Of a stretch of DNA of 64,000 nucleotides, positions 9,064 through 17,584 are shown in pieces. The notes under the pieces were generated by a model. It saw only the letters and a list, made by a program, of their open reading frames with translations. It made no database searches and had not been told where the DNA came from. The translations under genes were made by a program, and so were the position numbers. Source of the stretch: Treponema parvum. Its GTDB lineage: Bacteria > Spirochaetota > Spirochaetia > Treponematales > Treponemataceae. Within the stretch, counting starts at the first letter, position 1; every line of letters starts with the position of its first letter. Where the stretch lies: NCBI RefSeq assembly GCF_017893965.1, contig NZ_CP054142.1, positions 558,001 through 622,000 of the forward strand. The letters are read 5' to 3'.

Positions 9064-10001
9064 CTTGGCGCTCCATCCGTATTATCCGTCTTTTTGAGAG
9101 CGGCGGCATTTTTGCTTGCAGCGAGCATCCAAAGCACTCCTGCAGTGCTTACGGCCGTCAAAACCATACTGAAAGCCGCTGCAAGCGGCCAGTTGCGTGT
9201 TTTTTGAACTTGATCCACGATTATGTTGCCGAGCATGTAGGAATCCTTTCCTCCTACCAAAAGCGGTACAGTATATGCTCCGAAAATAGGAATAAAGGTA
9301 AAGACTACGCCTGTAAGAATACCGCTTTTTATACTGGGAATAAGAACTTTCATTATCGCCTGAAATTTATTTGCGCCTAAGTCGCGGGCAGCTTCAAGGA
9401 GCGAAAAGTCGAATCTGTCTACGGCGGTAAAAATCGGCAATATCGCGTACGGAATATACATGTACACGGAAACAAGCACTACGGCGCCTCCGGTATAAAG
9501 AAATTTTACATAGTCTTTTACAAGTCCGAGGCCTCTTAATATCTGGTTTAAAATTCCGTCGTTGTTCAGTATGGACATCCATGCAAAGATTCTTATGAGA
9601 GAATTTGTCCAAAACGGAATTATGACAAGAAAAAGAAGGAAGGTTTGATATTTGCTTCTGGCCATTGCATATCCGCAGGGAAGAGCTATCAGAATAGTGA
9701 TAAGCGTAGATATAACGGATAATCTTAGCGTCCGCATGACAAGGATTCCGTAATTGGGGCTGAGCATTTGGCGGTAAGCTTTGAGGGAGAATTCCCATTC
9801 AACTCCGCCGTACAGTCCCTTTTTCATAAAACTGTATACTACGATTATCACGAGCGGCGCGATAAAGAACGCTACAAACCACAGCCCCATAGGCCACGCG
9901 TACAGCGCACCGGGATTTGATTTTTTACGCCCCCCGCCTATAGAGGAAAATTCTTCTTTACCCGCCGGAGGTTTTTCCGATACGTCCGCTTTTTTACTCA
10001 T
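9060..10001 (-). CDS. potB: Polyamine ABC transporter permease PotB
   Basis: Partner permease of PotC. A hydrophilic N-terminal tail of about 33 residues precedes six membrane segments. The EAA loop reads LEAARDLGANKFQAIMKVLI and PotB hallmarks such as YMYIPYAILPIFTAVDRFD are present. The gene is coupled by 4-base overlaps on both sides (potA stop, potC start). Confidence 0.93.
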   Translation of the reverse strand: MSKKADVSEKPPAGKEEFSSIGGGRKKSNPGALYAWPMGLWFVAFFIAPLVIIVVYSFMKKGLYGGVEWEFSLKAYRQMLSPNYGILVMRTLRLSVISTLITILIALPCGYAMARSKYQTFLLFLVIIPFWTNSLIRIFAWMSILNNDGILNQILRGLGLVKDYVKFLYTGGAVVLVSVYMYIPYAILPIFTAVDRFDFSLLEAARDLGANKFQAIMKVLIPSIKSGILTGVVFTFIPIFGAYTVPLLVGGKDSYMLGNIIVDQVQKTRNWPLAAAFSMVLTAVSTAGVLWMLAASKNAAALKKTDNTDGAPR

Positions 10002-11185
10002 CGCTCTATATCCTCAACAATGTAACCGTCGTTTGCAGACCATGAAACGTAAACGGTGTCCTTCCATGAAATTTCAGGCCCGTCGTCCAGGTAATTTGTA
10101 TGCTGTTTGAATACTTTGATGACGGCGCCGTTTTCAAGGCGGACATAAAATTTGGACTGGAATCCCGAATAGACCGGCTCTTCTACGACTCCTTTAAATA
10201 CGTTTATGTCCGTTCGTCCTTTTACGTTCGGGGTTTCATTGGTTATACGGATTTTTTCGGGGCGGACGGTAAATGCAACTTTTTGTCCCGGTTCCGTATG
10301 CTCATAATCGGTGACCATCATGAATTTATCGCTGTCGGCCATTTCGGGCGTATCCGTCGGAAGCGGCGCCTGCTTGCCCAATGCGGGAACTTTTAGCGTT
10401 ACCATGTATTCTTTGTCGCCGTTTACATTGTAAGGCACGCATTTTTCAACTTCGGCTTCAAACAGGTTTGTTTCGCCTATGAATTCCGCCACAAATTGCG
10501 TCGCGGGGCTTTCGTAAATTTCAAAAGGCGTGCCTATTTGCAGCACACGGCCGTGGTTCATGATGGCGATACGGTCCGAAACTGAAAGAGCTTCGCTTTG
10601 ATCGTGCGTTACGTAAATGAACGTTATGCCGATCTTGTCGTGAAGGTTGTCAAGGTCGATAAGGAGGTTCGCCCTGAGCTTAGCGTCCAGAGCGGAAAGC
10701 GGTTCGTCCAAGAGCAGTACCTGAGGCTCGTTTATGAGCGCCCTCGCGATGGCGACGCGCTGCTTTTGTCCGCCTGAAAGCCTGTTAGGTTTTTTGTCCT
10801 CATGGCCGTCAAGCTGAACCAAGCGGATATACGAGCGTACTTTTTCATCTATAGTCTTTTTATCGATTTTTTTTAACCGCAAAGGAAACGCAATGTTTTC
10901 GTAGACGGTAAGATGAGGAAAAAGCGCATAAGTCTGAAATACCGTGTTTGAATGCCGTTTATCCGGCGGCATAGGTATGACGTTTTTATCGTCAAACAGA
11001 ATTGAGCCCTCGTCGGGATCTTCAAATCCGGCTATTATGCGCAGTAGCGTTGTCTTTCCGCATCCTGACGGACCAAGGAGTGAGAAAAACTCACCCGGCT
11101 TAATAACAAAATTTATGTCTCTAAGCGCTTGGAAATCCCCGAAGTTCTTGGAAACATGGTCTATGGAAACCCGACTGCCTTTCAA
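9998..11185 (-). CDS. potA: Polyamine ABC transporter ATP-binding protein PotA
   Basis: Hydrolyses ATP to drive polyamine import. Walker A GPSGCGKTT, Q-loop, signature LSGGQKQRVAIARAL, Walker B LLLDEPLSALD and the H-loop (VTHDQSEAL) are all intact. After about residue 235 comes the regulatory TOBE-like region (FVAEFIGETNLFEAEVEK, VRPEKIRI). The start is a TTG at 11185 with AGGAG 6 nt upstream. First gene of potABCD. A possible -10 (TATTAT) lies near 11210, but its -35 is poor. Confidence 0.94.
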   Translation of the reverse strand: MKGSRVSIDHVSKNFGDFQALRDINFVIKPGEFFSLLGPSGCGKTTLLRIIAGFEDPDEGSILFDDKNVIPMPPDKRHSNTVFQTYALFPHLTVYENIAFPLRLKKIDKKTIDEKVRSYIRLVQLDGHEDKKPNRLSGGQKQRVAIARALINEPQVLLLDEPLSALDAKLRANLLIDLDNLHDKIGITFIYVTHDQSEALSVSDRIAIMNHGRVLQIGTPFEIYESPATQFVAEFIGETNLFEAEVEKCVPYNVNGDKEYMVTLKVPALGKQAPLPTDTPEMADSDKFMMVTDYEHTEPGQKVAFTVRPEKIRITNETPNVKGRTDINVFKGVVEEPVYSGFQSKFYVRLENGAVIKVFKQHTNYLDDGPEISWKDTVYVSWSANDGYIVEDIER

Positions 11186-11304
11186 TGACTTCTCCTGTAG
11201 AGGTCAATAATAAGCGCTTTAAAATATTAGCGTAAGATCTACAATGCTGCTATTGTTCGGCTTTGTCAATATTTTTTTTAATTATTTTGGAAAAAATTTA
11301 CAGT

Positions 11305-11631
11305 TTACCATAGTTTTTGCAGGATCATAAATAAAATCGTGCTGCCGAAAATACTCAGCATCGGATTGTTTTTCCATAAGTGAAGCATGACCGCAGAAGC
11401 AAGGGCTATAAAATAAGGAATTCCGTAAGGGAATGCCGTTACGTTTATGTCTTTAACCCCGTAGACTACGAGTATTGCGATGATCATGGGCGGAATATAC
11501 TTTTCAATGAATTTTATGATTGCAGGCGGCTCTTTTTTGGAAAAAAGTATAAAAGGAAAAGCTCTGGTGCCGAAAATGATCGCCGCGCTTATCGCAACCG
11601 CAATCATAACGCTTTGCATGTTTAATTTCAT
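11305..11631 (-). CDS. azlD: AzlD-family branched-chain amino acid exporter small subunit
   Basis: 108 residues with four membrane segments; the motif TRAFPFILFSKKEPPAIIKF and IPPMIIAILVVYGVKD are typical of AzlD. Together with AzlC it forms a transporter linked to export of branched-chain amino acids or analogues such as azaleucine. It follows azlC by 24 bases in the same direction. Confidence 0.9.
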   Translation of the reverse strand: MKLNMQSVMIAVAISAAIIFGTRAFPFILFSKKEPPAIIKFIEKYIPPMIIAILVVYGVKDINVTAFPYGIPYFIALASAVMLHLWKNNPMLSIFGSTILFMILQKLW

Positions 11632-11655
11632 TTAAATCTTCCTTTTGCCGTATTT

Positions 11656-12378
11656 TTACGGTTCCGTTCGGTTTGAAATTTCTTTTGTGCTTTTATTTCC
11701 ACGGAAAATAATAAGGCTTGCTATTCCTGCCGACAGGGCACAGATCAATATGTGTTTTCCGTCCAGAATTCCCGCTTTGGATAATATTACGGCAAATACC
11801 GTTACTGAAGCGCCGATTATAACAGGCAAAAAGTCGCGGTCAGACTTTATACGGTTTACAAGCATGACGGCGAACAGCGCCGTAAGCGCAAAATCTACGC
11901 CTTCAAATGAAAAAGGCAAAACGGCGCCGGCTGCGGCTCCTATTGTGCTGCCCGAAACCCAGTACGAGTAATTGAGCATCGCTATAGTTCCGTAAAAAGC
12001 CCCCGGATCCGTGTGTTTCGGTAATTTAACGCCGGTAAGAAGCGCATAGGTTTCGTCGGTAAGTGCAAAGATTAAAAACGGTTTCCATTTTCCGGTATTT
12101 TTAAATCCGCTTATGAGGGAAAGGCCGTACACTATGTGCCTTATGTTAAGCAGCAATTCGGTAACCGCGATCGCCGTAAGAGGAACGCCTGATGCAAACA
12201 AGCCTATCGCAACATATTGTCCCGCCCCCGCATACATCAAAAGACTCATGAGCGGAGCGAGCCACCACGGGTAACCGGTCGTCGTCACCATAAGTCCGAA
12301 AGGGATCCCTATGGCAATGTATCCGAAAAATACGGGCGAAGTTATTTTAACGGCCTGCGCGATGTAGTATCTGTTCAT
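11656..12378 (-). CDS. azlC: AzlC-family branched-chain amino acid exporter large subunit
   Basis: 240 residues, about seven membrane segments. AzlC hallmarks: FGYIAIGIPFGLM, YAGAGQYVAIGLFASG, LLNIRHIVYGLSL and ALTDETYAL. Works with AzlD. The ATG at 12378 has no Shine-Dalgarno site, but a -10 box ends 6 nt upstream, so translation of a leaderless mRNA is likely. Confidence 0.92.
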   Translation of the reverse strand: MNRYYIAQAVKITSPVFFGYIAIGIPFGLMVTTTGYPWWLAPLMSLLMYAGAGQYVAIGLFASGVPLTAIAVTELLLNIRHIVYGLSLISGFKNTGKWKPFLIFALTDETYALLTGVKLPKHTDPGAFYGTIAMLNYSYWVSGSTIGAAAGAVLPFSFEGVDFALTALFAVMLVNRIKSDRDFLPVIIGASVTVFAVILSKAGILDGKHILICALSAGIASLIIFRGNKSTKEISNRTEP

Positions 12379-12413
12379 TTTTATAGTATAGCTAAACTTA
12401 TATCCTTGTGCAA
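12376..12413 (-). promoter_or_regulatory. azlCD promoter, predicted leaderless
   Basis: TTGCAC (12413-12408), 17-bp spacer, TATACT (12390-12385), 6 nt, ATG at 12378. Confidence 0.6.
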
Positions 12414-12468
12414 ATAAACCCGATTGTTACAAACCCGATTGCGGGTAAAACTATGCGGCAGAACATCA

Positions 12469-12496
12469 TTGACTTGCCTTAAAAATTGTGTAAGAT
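12469..12496 (+). promoter_or_regulatory. Possible promoter of the small membrane protein gene
   Basis: TTGACT (12469-12474), 16-bp spacer, TAAGAT (12491-12496). It would give a leader of about 65 nt with an AAGGA site before the ATG at 12569. The -10 matches only four of six consensus positions. Confidence 0.35.
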
Positions 12497-12568
12497 TGAT
12501 ATTGTTCGGTCTTGCAGCCGCATCTACGACGGCAGTCGAAAATTTTAAATTGTTTAAGGACGGATGTT

Positions 12569-12799
12569 ATGGTTTCAATAATTATAGGTCTGGTTTTGAT
12601 CGCTTTTACCGTTGTTGCGGCGCTTCCCTCGTGTCTCGATTGGAGTGCGGAAATAATTGCGTTTTTAAAAGGATGCGCACCGGTTCTCGCCGCCTTTATA
12701 GGCCTTATCGCCTTGTTTATCGGGGCGGCCGACATTAAAGACAAAAAAGAAGCTCAAAAAGAAGAGGCCGCCGCCCAGTCCGCGGAAGAAAAAAAATAA
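12569..12799 (+). CDS. Small membrane protein of unknown function
   Basis: 76 residues. Two membrane segments (MVSIIIGLVLIAFTVVAALP and FLKGCAPVLAAFIGLIALFI) flank a short loop with SCLDWSAEII, and a charged cytoplasmic-looking tail (KDKKEAQKEEAAAQSAEEKK) follows. I do not recognise the family. The start has AAGGA 8 nt upstream; the longer in-frame ATG at 12512 would add a basic, non-conserved-looking leader. A rho-independent terminator follows, so this is a single-gene unit. Confidence 0.7.
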   Translation: MVSIIIGLVLIAFTVVAALPSCLDWSAEIIAFLKGCAPVLAAFIGLIALFIGAADIKDKKEAQKEEAAAQSAEEKK

Positions 12800-12836
12800 A
12801 TTTCGTCGTTCAGTGAAACAGCGCATTTTATAAAAC

Positions 12837-12870
12837 AGCGCGCTTTGAAGTAAGCGAGCTTTTATTTTTT
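12837..12870 (+). terminator. Rho-independent terminator
   Basis: AGCGCGCTT (12837-12845), 6-nt loop, AAGCGAGCT (12852-12860), eight pairs with one mismatch, followed by TTTATTTTTT. Ends the small membrane protein gene. Confidence 0.65.
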
Positions 12871-13044
12871 ACATTCCGTTGATATATATTTTGTCGGTGC
12901 AGGAATCTGCGATTTTAAATTCGGTTTCGCTGACTATTGTCGCGCCGTGATTCCGCTATTGTTGTGCCGGCAGCGTGCCGATTCGATTGTTCGTTGTCGC
13001 GCCTGCCGCGCAGCGATTCGCTGCGACAGCGGTTTGTAATTCAC

Positions 13045-13074
13045 TTGACACTTTCATTTAAATTCATTTATATT
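13045..13074 (+). promoter_or_regulatory. rplM-rpsI promoter
   Basis: TTGACA (13045-13050), 18-bp spacer, TATATT (13069-13074). A full-consensus -35 fits a highly expressed ribosomal protein operon. Unlike many genes here it leaves a leader of about 95 nt. Confidence 0.65.
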
Positions 13075-13175
13075 TATATACCCCGTAATGCCGATGTTTT
13101 GCTCGATCATCGGTGCGCCTAAGGATCGGATGCAAGATCCCAAAGCGAACAACTTTATTTTAGTAAGGTATATGC

Positions 13176-13607
13176 ATGAAAACTATTTTCGTAAAAGAAC
13201 ACGAACAAGACCGTAAATGGTATTTGATCGATGCGACGGATAAACCGATAGGGCGCGTTGCTGCAAAAGCGGCTTCAATATTGCGCGGCAAAAACAAACC
13301 TTCGTTTACCGCAAATCAAAATATGGGTGATTATGTTGTCATTATCAATGTCGGGAAGGCGGCCATGACAGGCGCTAAGCAGACTGATAAGATTTATTAC
13401 AATTATACGACCGGTTTTGTAGGCAGCTTAAAAAAACGCAGCTATGAAGAATTGATCAAAAAGCATCCTGAAGAACCGATGCGCCGTGCGATAAACGGAA
13501 TGCTTCCGAGCGGACGACTCGGCCGCACTATGGCCGGCAATGTAAAAATTTATGCCGGCGCCGAACACCCGCATTCTGCGCAAAATCCGCAGCCGATTGA
13601 AATTTAA
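13176..13607 (+). CDS. rplM: 50S ribosomal protein L13
   Basis: 143 residues, normal family length. Typical features: RKWYLIDATDKPIGRVAAKA, LRGKNKPSF, GDYVVIINVGKA, RRAINGMLPSGRLGR and YAGAEHPHSAQNPQPIEI. Binds 23S rRNA early in large-subunit assembly. First of the conserved L13-S9 pair, with recX behind. A structured leader precedes it. Confidence 0.98.
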   Translation: MKTIFVKEHEQDRKWYLIDATDKPIGRVAAKAASILRGKNKPSFTANQNMGDYVVIINVGKAAMTGAKQTDKIYYNYTTGFVGSLKKRSYEELIKKHPEEPMRRAINGMLPSGRLGRTMAGNVKIYAGAEHPHSAQNPQPIEI

Positions 13608-13619
13608 CAGGAGCTTGAG

Positions 13620-14012
13620 ATGGTAAAAGATATTGCTATTGGTACAGGTAGAAGAAAAACTGCGGTCGCCCGTGTTTTTATGCGTGAAGGCAGCGGAAAG
13701 ATTGTTGTAAACGGAAAAGATATAAAAGATTATTTTGCGACCGAAGAACAGATTCGTATCGTTCATCAGCCGCTCTTGGTTACTTCAAATGACAGCAAAT
13801 TCGATATCGTGATCAATGTTCTCGGCGGCGGATTAAACGGACAGGCCGCTGCCTGTTTGCACGGTATTGCCCGCGCCCTGACACAGATCGACCAGGATAC
13901 GCACACGGCTCTTAAGGCTAACGGGTACCTTACTCGCGACTCCCGCATGGTTGAACGTAAAAAATACGGCCAGAAGGGCGCACGCAGAAGATTCCAGTTC
14001 AGCAAACGTTAA
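13620..14012 (+). CDS. rpsI: 30S ribosomal protein S9
   Basis: 130 residues. GTGRRKTAVARVFMREGSG at the start and the basic C terminus ending GQKGARRRFQFSKR, whose tail reaches the P-site tRNA. Starts 12 bases after rplM with GGAG upstream, in the near-universal L13-S9 operon. Confidence 0.98.
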   Translation: MVKDIAIGTGRRKTAVARVFMREGSGKIVVNGKDIKDYFATEEQIRIVHQPLLVTSNDSKFDIVINVLGGGLNGQAAACLHGIARALTQIDQDTHTALKANGYLTRDSRMVERKKYGQKGARRRFQFSKR

Positions 14013-14015
14013 ACT

Positions 14016-14633
14016 TTGGTTATTTCCCGCGTTGAAGAGGTCTCTGCCGGTTGTATTAAAATTATAACCGAGTCGGGACCTTCTTTTTTTATCCGCAGCT
14101 CTTATCTGTCACTCGTGCCTCCCGAACAAATAGTTTCCGGTTCGGTTTTTATCGAAGAAAAAGAAGACGACATTATAAATGCGGGGCTTGCCTTTGCCGC
14201 CGAAAAAAAAGCGCTGGAATACCTGTCCCGCGCGGAGCAAAGCAGGGCGGGACTTTATCGTAAGCTTAAGGCAAAAAAATTTGAAAAAACTGCGATAGAT
14301 AAAGCTCTTGATCATTTGGAGAGCGCTTCGTATCTGTCGGACATGCGTTTTGCGCGCGCATGGCTGAATAACAGAAAAATAACTCACAGCGAAGGCCGGT
14401 CAAAACTTGCATGTGAACTTGCCGCACGCGGCATTGATAAAGAAACTTCCGCCGCAGCTCTGGACGATTTTTTTGCTCAAAACGATGAAAGAGACGCCTG
14501 CATTAAGGCGTTGGAAAAATGCCGCAGGCTTAAAAAAGATCAAAACAAAACCTTTGCCGCCTTGTTGCGCGCGGGGTTTTCATACAATCTAATCCGGGAT
14601 GTTCTGCCTGCGGCCGACACAGAGTTTATTTGA
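14016..14633 (+). CDS. recX: RecX-family regulator of RecA
   Basis: 205 residues, begins with TTG 3 bases after the rpsI stop, so it is probably translated by coupling. The RecX three-helix repeats are recognisable: ALEYLSRAEQSRAGLYRKL, FEKTAIDKALDHLESASYLS, DMRFARAWLNNR and RSKLACELAARGIDKE. RecX caps RecA filaments and limits recombination. The first 55 residues are a beta-rich extension seen in many RecX proteins. recA itself is not in the window. Confidence 0.88.
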   Translation: MVISRVEEVSAGCIKIITESGPSFFIRSSYLSLVPPEQIVSGSVFIEEKEDDIINAGLAFAAEKKALEYLSRAEQSRAGLYRKLKAKKFEKTAIDKALDHLESASYLSDMRFARAWLNNRKITHSEGRSKLACELAARGIDKETSAAALDDFFAQNDERDACIKALEKCRRLKKDQNKTFAALLRAGFSYNLIRDVLPAADTEFI

Positions 14634-14869
14634 CGTCCGTATGCGGCTGGCTGCGACCGGCAAGACAACAGCAGACCGGCGGCAGTGCAAACGTCAACAA
14701 CATTAAGGTGCTGCAGTCTAACGACTGCCGGGCACATATATCCAAGAAAATTGTCCACAAGCTGAAGTTTCGGCCTTTTTCCCTTTATCCGTTTCCGGCG
14801 CCTTGCCCTAGAAAAGCGTATTATGCTAAAATGACTTGATACGTATTGTTTTATTATGAGGCTTGAATA

Positions 14870-15478
14870 ATGTCAAAAAGAGGTACCAAATCCGTTGTCT
14901 TTTCTGCACTTGAAGTTGCAAATATCTGCGGCGTTGTAAATCAGACTGCTATTAATTGGATTAGAAGCGGATATTTAAAAGCTTTTACCACTCCCGGCGG
15001 ACAGTTCCGCGTGTATCCCGACGATTTGGCTTCCTTTATGAGCAGCCGAAACATGCTTATCCCCGAAGCTCTGCTTAAACTTTGCAAGGACAGATCAGCA
15101 TACGAACTTAACACGCTTTTAATAATAGACGACGATAGGCCTTTAAATGACGTTATTGCCGATTATATGCGGAAAAAATTTCCTGCCATAAATATTCTTC
15201 AAGCCTATGACGGTTTTGAAGCGGGGCTCTTGCTTGCGAGCAAGCACCCCCAGTGTCTGATTCTTGACCTTGATTTGCCGGGAATGGACGGCTTCGAACT
15301 CTGTAAACAGATTTATGAAGGCGGAAAATTCGGCAATCCTCAAGTTTTGGTTATAACGGCCTTGGAAGAAACCGGAATAGAAGAGCGGCTTGAAAAATTG
15401 GGAGTAGCACATTTTTTTAGAAAACCGCTCGTCCTTGACAGTCTTTCAAAAATAGTGGAAAGAGTTTACCGGGAATAA
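14870..15478 (+). CDS. Response regulator: N-terminal MerR/excisionase-type HTH fused to a receiver domain
   Basis: 202 residues. Residues 8-60 are a winged helix-turn-helix of the MerR/excisionase type (FSALEVANICGVVNQTAINW, TTPGGQFRVYPDDLASFM). Residues 80-200 are a CheY-like receiver with acidic pocket IIDDD, phospho-acceptor Asp in LILDLDLPGMDG, the Thr of VITALEE and Lys in FFRKPL. The order (DNA-binding first, receiver last) is the reverse of the usual layout. The partner kinase is not nearby. GAGG lies 9 nt before the ATG. The end overlaps the convergent sppA by 13 bases. Confidence 0.85.
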   Translation: MSKRGTKSVVFSALEVANICGVVNQTAINWIRSGYLKAFTTPGGQFRVYPDDLASFMSSRNMLIPEALLKLCKDRSAYELNTLLIIDDDRPLNDVIADYMRKKFPAINILQAYDGFEAGLLLASKHPQCLILDLDLPGMDGFELCKQIYEGGKFGNPQVLVITALEETGIEERLEKLGVAHFFRKPLVLDSLSKIVERVYRE

Positions 15479-16584
15479 TAGTAAGCAGGATAGGACATTC
15501 CGCTCGCTTGCTTTAACGCCGCGTCAATAGAACCCGTATTTGCAAAAACGGCAAATATCTTAACGGCCGTTTCTATGTCCGTAAAATAATCATAAACCGA
15601 AGGCCGCCTTTCAAACCTGAAAGTCCTCTTGTCGATCATAGGCATTTTAAGATCTTCTTCAAGTTTTTTTTGTGCTTCTTCAACGGAGCATATGCTGTCG
15701 ATAAGACCGTTTTCAAGCGCCTGACGCGCAGTATAGATCCTTCCGTCCGCAAGAGTTTGTATCCTTTTTTGAGACATGTTTCTGCTGTTTGCGACTATGT
15801 TTGTAAACTGAACGTAAGCGTCGTCGGCTACGGACTGCATTATGGACAGCTGTTCCTGAGAAAGCGGTTCGTCAAAATTCATCATGTTTTTATTTTTGCC
15901 GGCCGTGATTGTTTTTGCTTTTATGCCCAATTTTTGAAGGAGTCCCGTAGCGTCCAAAGATTGACCTGCAATCACGCCTATGGAGCCTGTGAGTGTGTTT
16001 CTGTTTGCGCTTATGTGGCTTGCGGCACAGGCTATATAGTAGCCTCCTGAGGCCGCCAGTTCCCCCATGTATGCGTGAACTTTTTTTCCTGAGGTTTTAT
16101 ATCTTTCAAGCGCGGTATATACTTCGTCGGACTTATAAACTCCTCCTCCCGGAGAATTTATAAAAAGCAGGATAGCCTTGTTCCTTTCGTCGTATTCCAA
16201 ATCGCTTATGACGTCAAGCAATTCGCTTTGATTGTAAGTTTTATTTTTGTCTTCTATTACGCCTTCTATGTAAACGACGGCTATATAGTCGCTTTTTTTA
16301 AGTTCATTGATGTTGAATCTTTTTTCAAAAAGGTTTTTTATGTCCGTTATTTTATTGAGCTTATCGGAAGGAGATACGTCAAAGGATTTGCGATCCGTGG
16401 AATTTACGGTATCGGAGGTTTTTAACGAGTTTGTATGTGCAAAGAACAAGGGATAAATTCCCGCTGCAGCCGCGACAATTATCAGACCTATAAGAACAAT
16501 ATATCCTTTGGAAAGGCGCCTTCTTTTTTTTGTAAAACCTTCAGAATCTTTGTTTTCTTTGTCGGTATTTGATTTATATGACAT
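15466..16584 (-). CDS. sppA: SppA-type S49 signal peptide peptidase
   Basis: 372 residues. One membrane anchor near residues 28-50 (GYIVLIGLIIVAAAAGIYPL), then the S49 serine protease domain. The catalytic Ser is in ELAASGGYYIACAA and the catalytic Lys probably in the GIKAKTITAGKNKN region. LFINSPGGGVYKSDEVYTAL and TGSIGVIAGQ are family hallmarks. Degrades cleaved signal peptides in the membrane. This is the short single-domain form. Two large hairpins lie in its leader. Confidence 0.9.
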   Translation of the reverse strand: MSYKSNTDKENKDSEGFTKKRRRLSKGYIVLIGLIIVAAAAGIYPLFFAHTNSLKTSDTVNSTDRKSFDVSPSDKLNKITDIKNLFEKRFNINELKKSDYIAVVYIEGVIEDKNKTYNQSELLDVISDLEYDERNKAILLFINSPGGGVYKSDEVYTALERYKTSGKKVHAYMGELAASGGYYIACAASHISANRNTLTGSIGVIAGQSLDATGLLQKLGIKAKTITAGKNKNMMNFDEPLSQEQLSIMQSVADDAYVQFTNIVANSRNMSQKRIQTLADGRIYTARQALENGLIDSICSVEEAQKKLEEDLKMPMIDKRTFRFERRPSVYDYFTDIETAVKIFAVFANTGSIDAALKQASGMSYPAYYYSR

Positions 16585-16608
16585 TCCGTCCGTCCTCTTA
16601 ATATAAAT

Positions 16609-16652
16609 GGCATCTTTTAAAAATTTGTCTTTGTCTATTTTTTAAAGATGCC
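16609..16652 (-). promoter_or_regulatory. Long hairpin in the sppA leader
   Basis: Arms 16609-16624 and 16637-16652 pair over 16 positions with one mismatch around a 12-nt loop. On the minus strand it sits 24 nt before the sppA start; it could terminate upstream transcription or act in the leader. Confidence 0.5.
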
Positions 16653-16660
16653 GAGTTACC

Positions 16661-16682
16661 TCTAAAAACTGAAGTTTTTAGA
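16661..16682. repeat. Perfect 10-bp inverted repeat
   Basis: TCTAAAAACT-GA-AGTTTTTAGA. Lies between the DUF975 gene end and the sppA leader hairpin; it has no clear terminator T tract of its own. Confidence 0.5.
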
Positions 16683-16738
16683 AGTTCCTTAATGATAAAA
16701 TTTTCATTTTCCGCAGCCGATTGCCGGCGTATCATGTT

Positions 16739-17443
16739 TTACTTCAAGTCCTCAGGCAAAAGCCTGCCTGTTTTAAATGCCATCTCTTTTAGGTCAAGAT
16801 ACGCATTTGTAAACGAGAGTTCCGCATAAGGGCAAAGCCACAAAAATCCTATGCCGAATGAGAGCAGCGACAATATATACCAGCCTATAAAACTTAAGCC
16901 CATGACGAACAAGTCTCCCTTGTATCCTTTTGTAAGGATCTTACTGATTTTCATCGCCTTGCGTACGGGAAGTTTGGGATATTCCGCAATCAAAAAGAAA
17001 ATTTGCGAATATGAAAAGGCCTTTATTATTCCCGGAATCACAAATAAAAACGACCATACGGAAACCCACAAGGTAAACCAAATTCCCGCTCTCAAAGCTC
17101 TGAACCAAAGCGTAAGCCCGTCCAAAAAATTATTAAAATGTAAAGGAGCGGTTTCTTTTGCAGCCTTTAAGTATACGTACAGCTGAGCGGTAACCAGAAT
17201 ATATACTAAAATATACAATATCGCCAAGTTGGGTTCCGGATCCGCATTCAAGGCCACGTTAAAATTGAAATTCGGCCTTGTCTGAAAAAACGTTTCAATT
17301 CTTATCGACTTCATCAAATGCATTGACGGCGCTAAAAGCAGCGTGATTATGAATAAAAATATTGCCGTCATTATCATCGGAACCCGGCGGCGCCCCTTCA
17401 GCTGTACTTTCGCTCTTTTTTTGTATAAAGCCGAATCAAACAT
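16739..17443 (-). CDS. DUF975-like integral membrane protein
   Basis: 234 residues with about five membrane segments: IMTAIFLFIITLLLAPSMHL, LAILYILVYILVTAQLYVYL, GIWFTLWVSVWSFLFVIPGI, a segment around 180-200, and a last one near LSFGIGFLWLCPY. The motif WSFLFVIPGIIKAFSYSQIF and the AYLDLKEMA ending match the DUF975 family, which has no assigned function. AGGAG 6 nt before the ATG supports the start. A promoter at 17557-17584 and a small hairpin in the leader precede it. Confidence 0.75.
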   Translation of the reverse strand: MFDSALYKKRAKVQLKGRRRVPMIMTAIFLFIITLLLAPSMHLMKSIRIETFFQTRPNFNFNVALNADPEPNLAILYILVYILVTAQLYVYLKAAKETAPLHFNNFLDGLTLWFRALRAGIWFTLWVSVWSFLFVIPGIIKAFSYSQIFFLIAEYPKLPVRKAMKISKILTKGYKGDLFVMGLSFIGWYILSLLSFGIGFLWLCPYAELSFTNAYLDLKEMAFKTGRLLPEDLK

Positions 17444-17556
17444 GTTTATCTCCTATAAAAACTTTTGCAGAAATCTGCAACGATCTTGACTTTGCCCGGA
17501 GGGGGAACAGTGCACAGTTCAAGCGCAGCCGTCCCGTACGACGTAGAATATTTCCA

Positions 17557-17584
17557 ATTATATACTATTTTTTTTGTCGGTCAA
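17557..17584 (-). promoter_or_regulatory. Promoter of the DUF975 gene
   Basis: TTGACC (17584-17579), 16-bp spacer, TATAAT (17562-17557). Gives a leader of roughly 105 nt with a hairpin at 17465-17480 and AGGAG before the start. Confidence 0.6.

Larger units (their letters stand above)
12800..13175. other. Intergenic region upstream of rplM with hairpins
   Basis: No gene supported. It holds the terminator at 12837-12870, loosely repeated GC-rich motifs (variants of ATTGTCGCGCC) at about 12938-13003, a 7-bp hairpin CGCAGCG-ATT-CGCTGCG near 13010-13026, the rplM promoter, and a roughly 95-nt rplM leader with two further hairpins. Confidence 0.6.
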
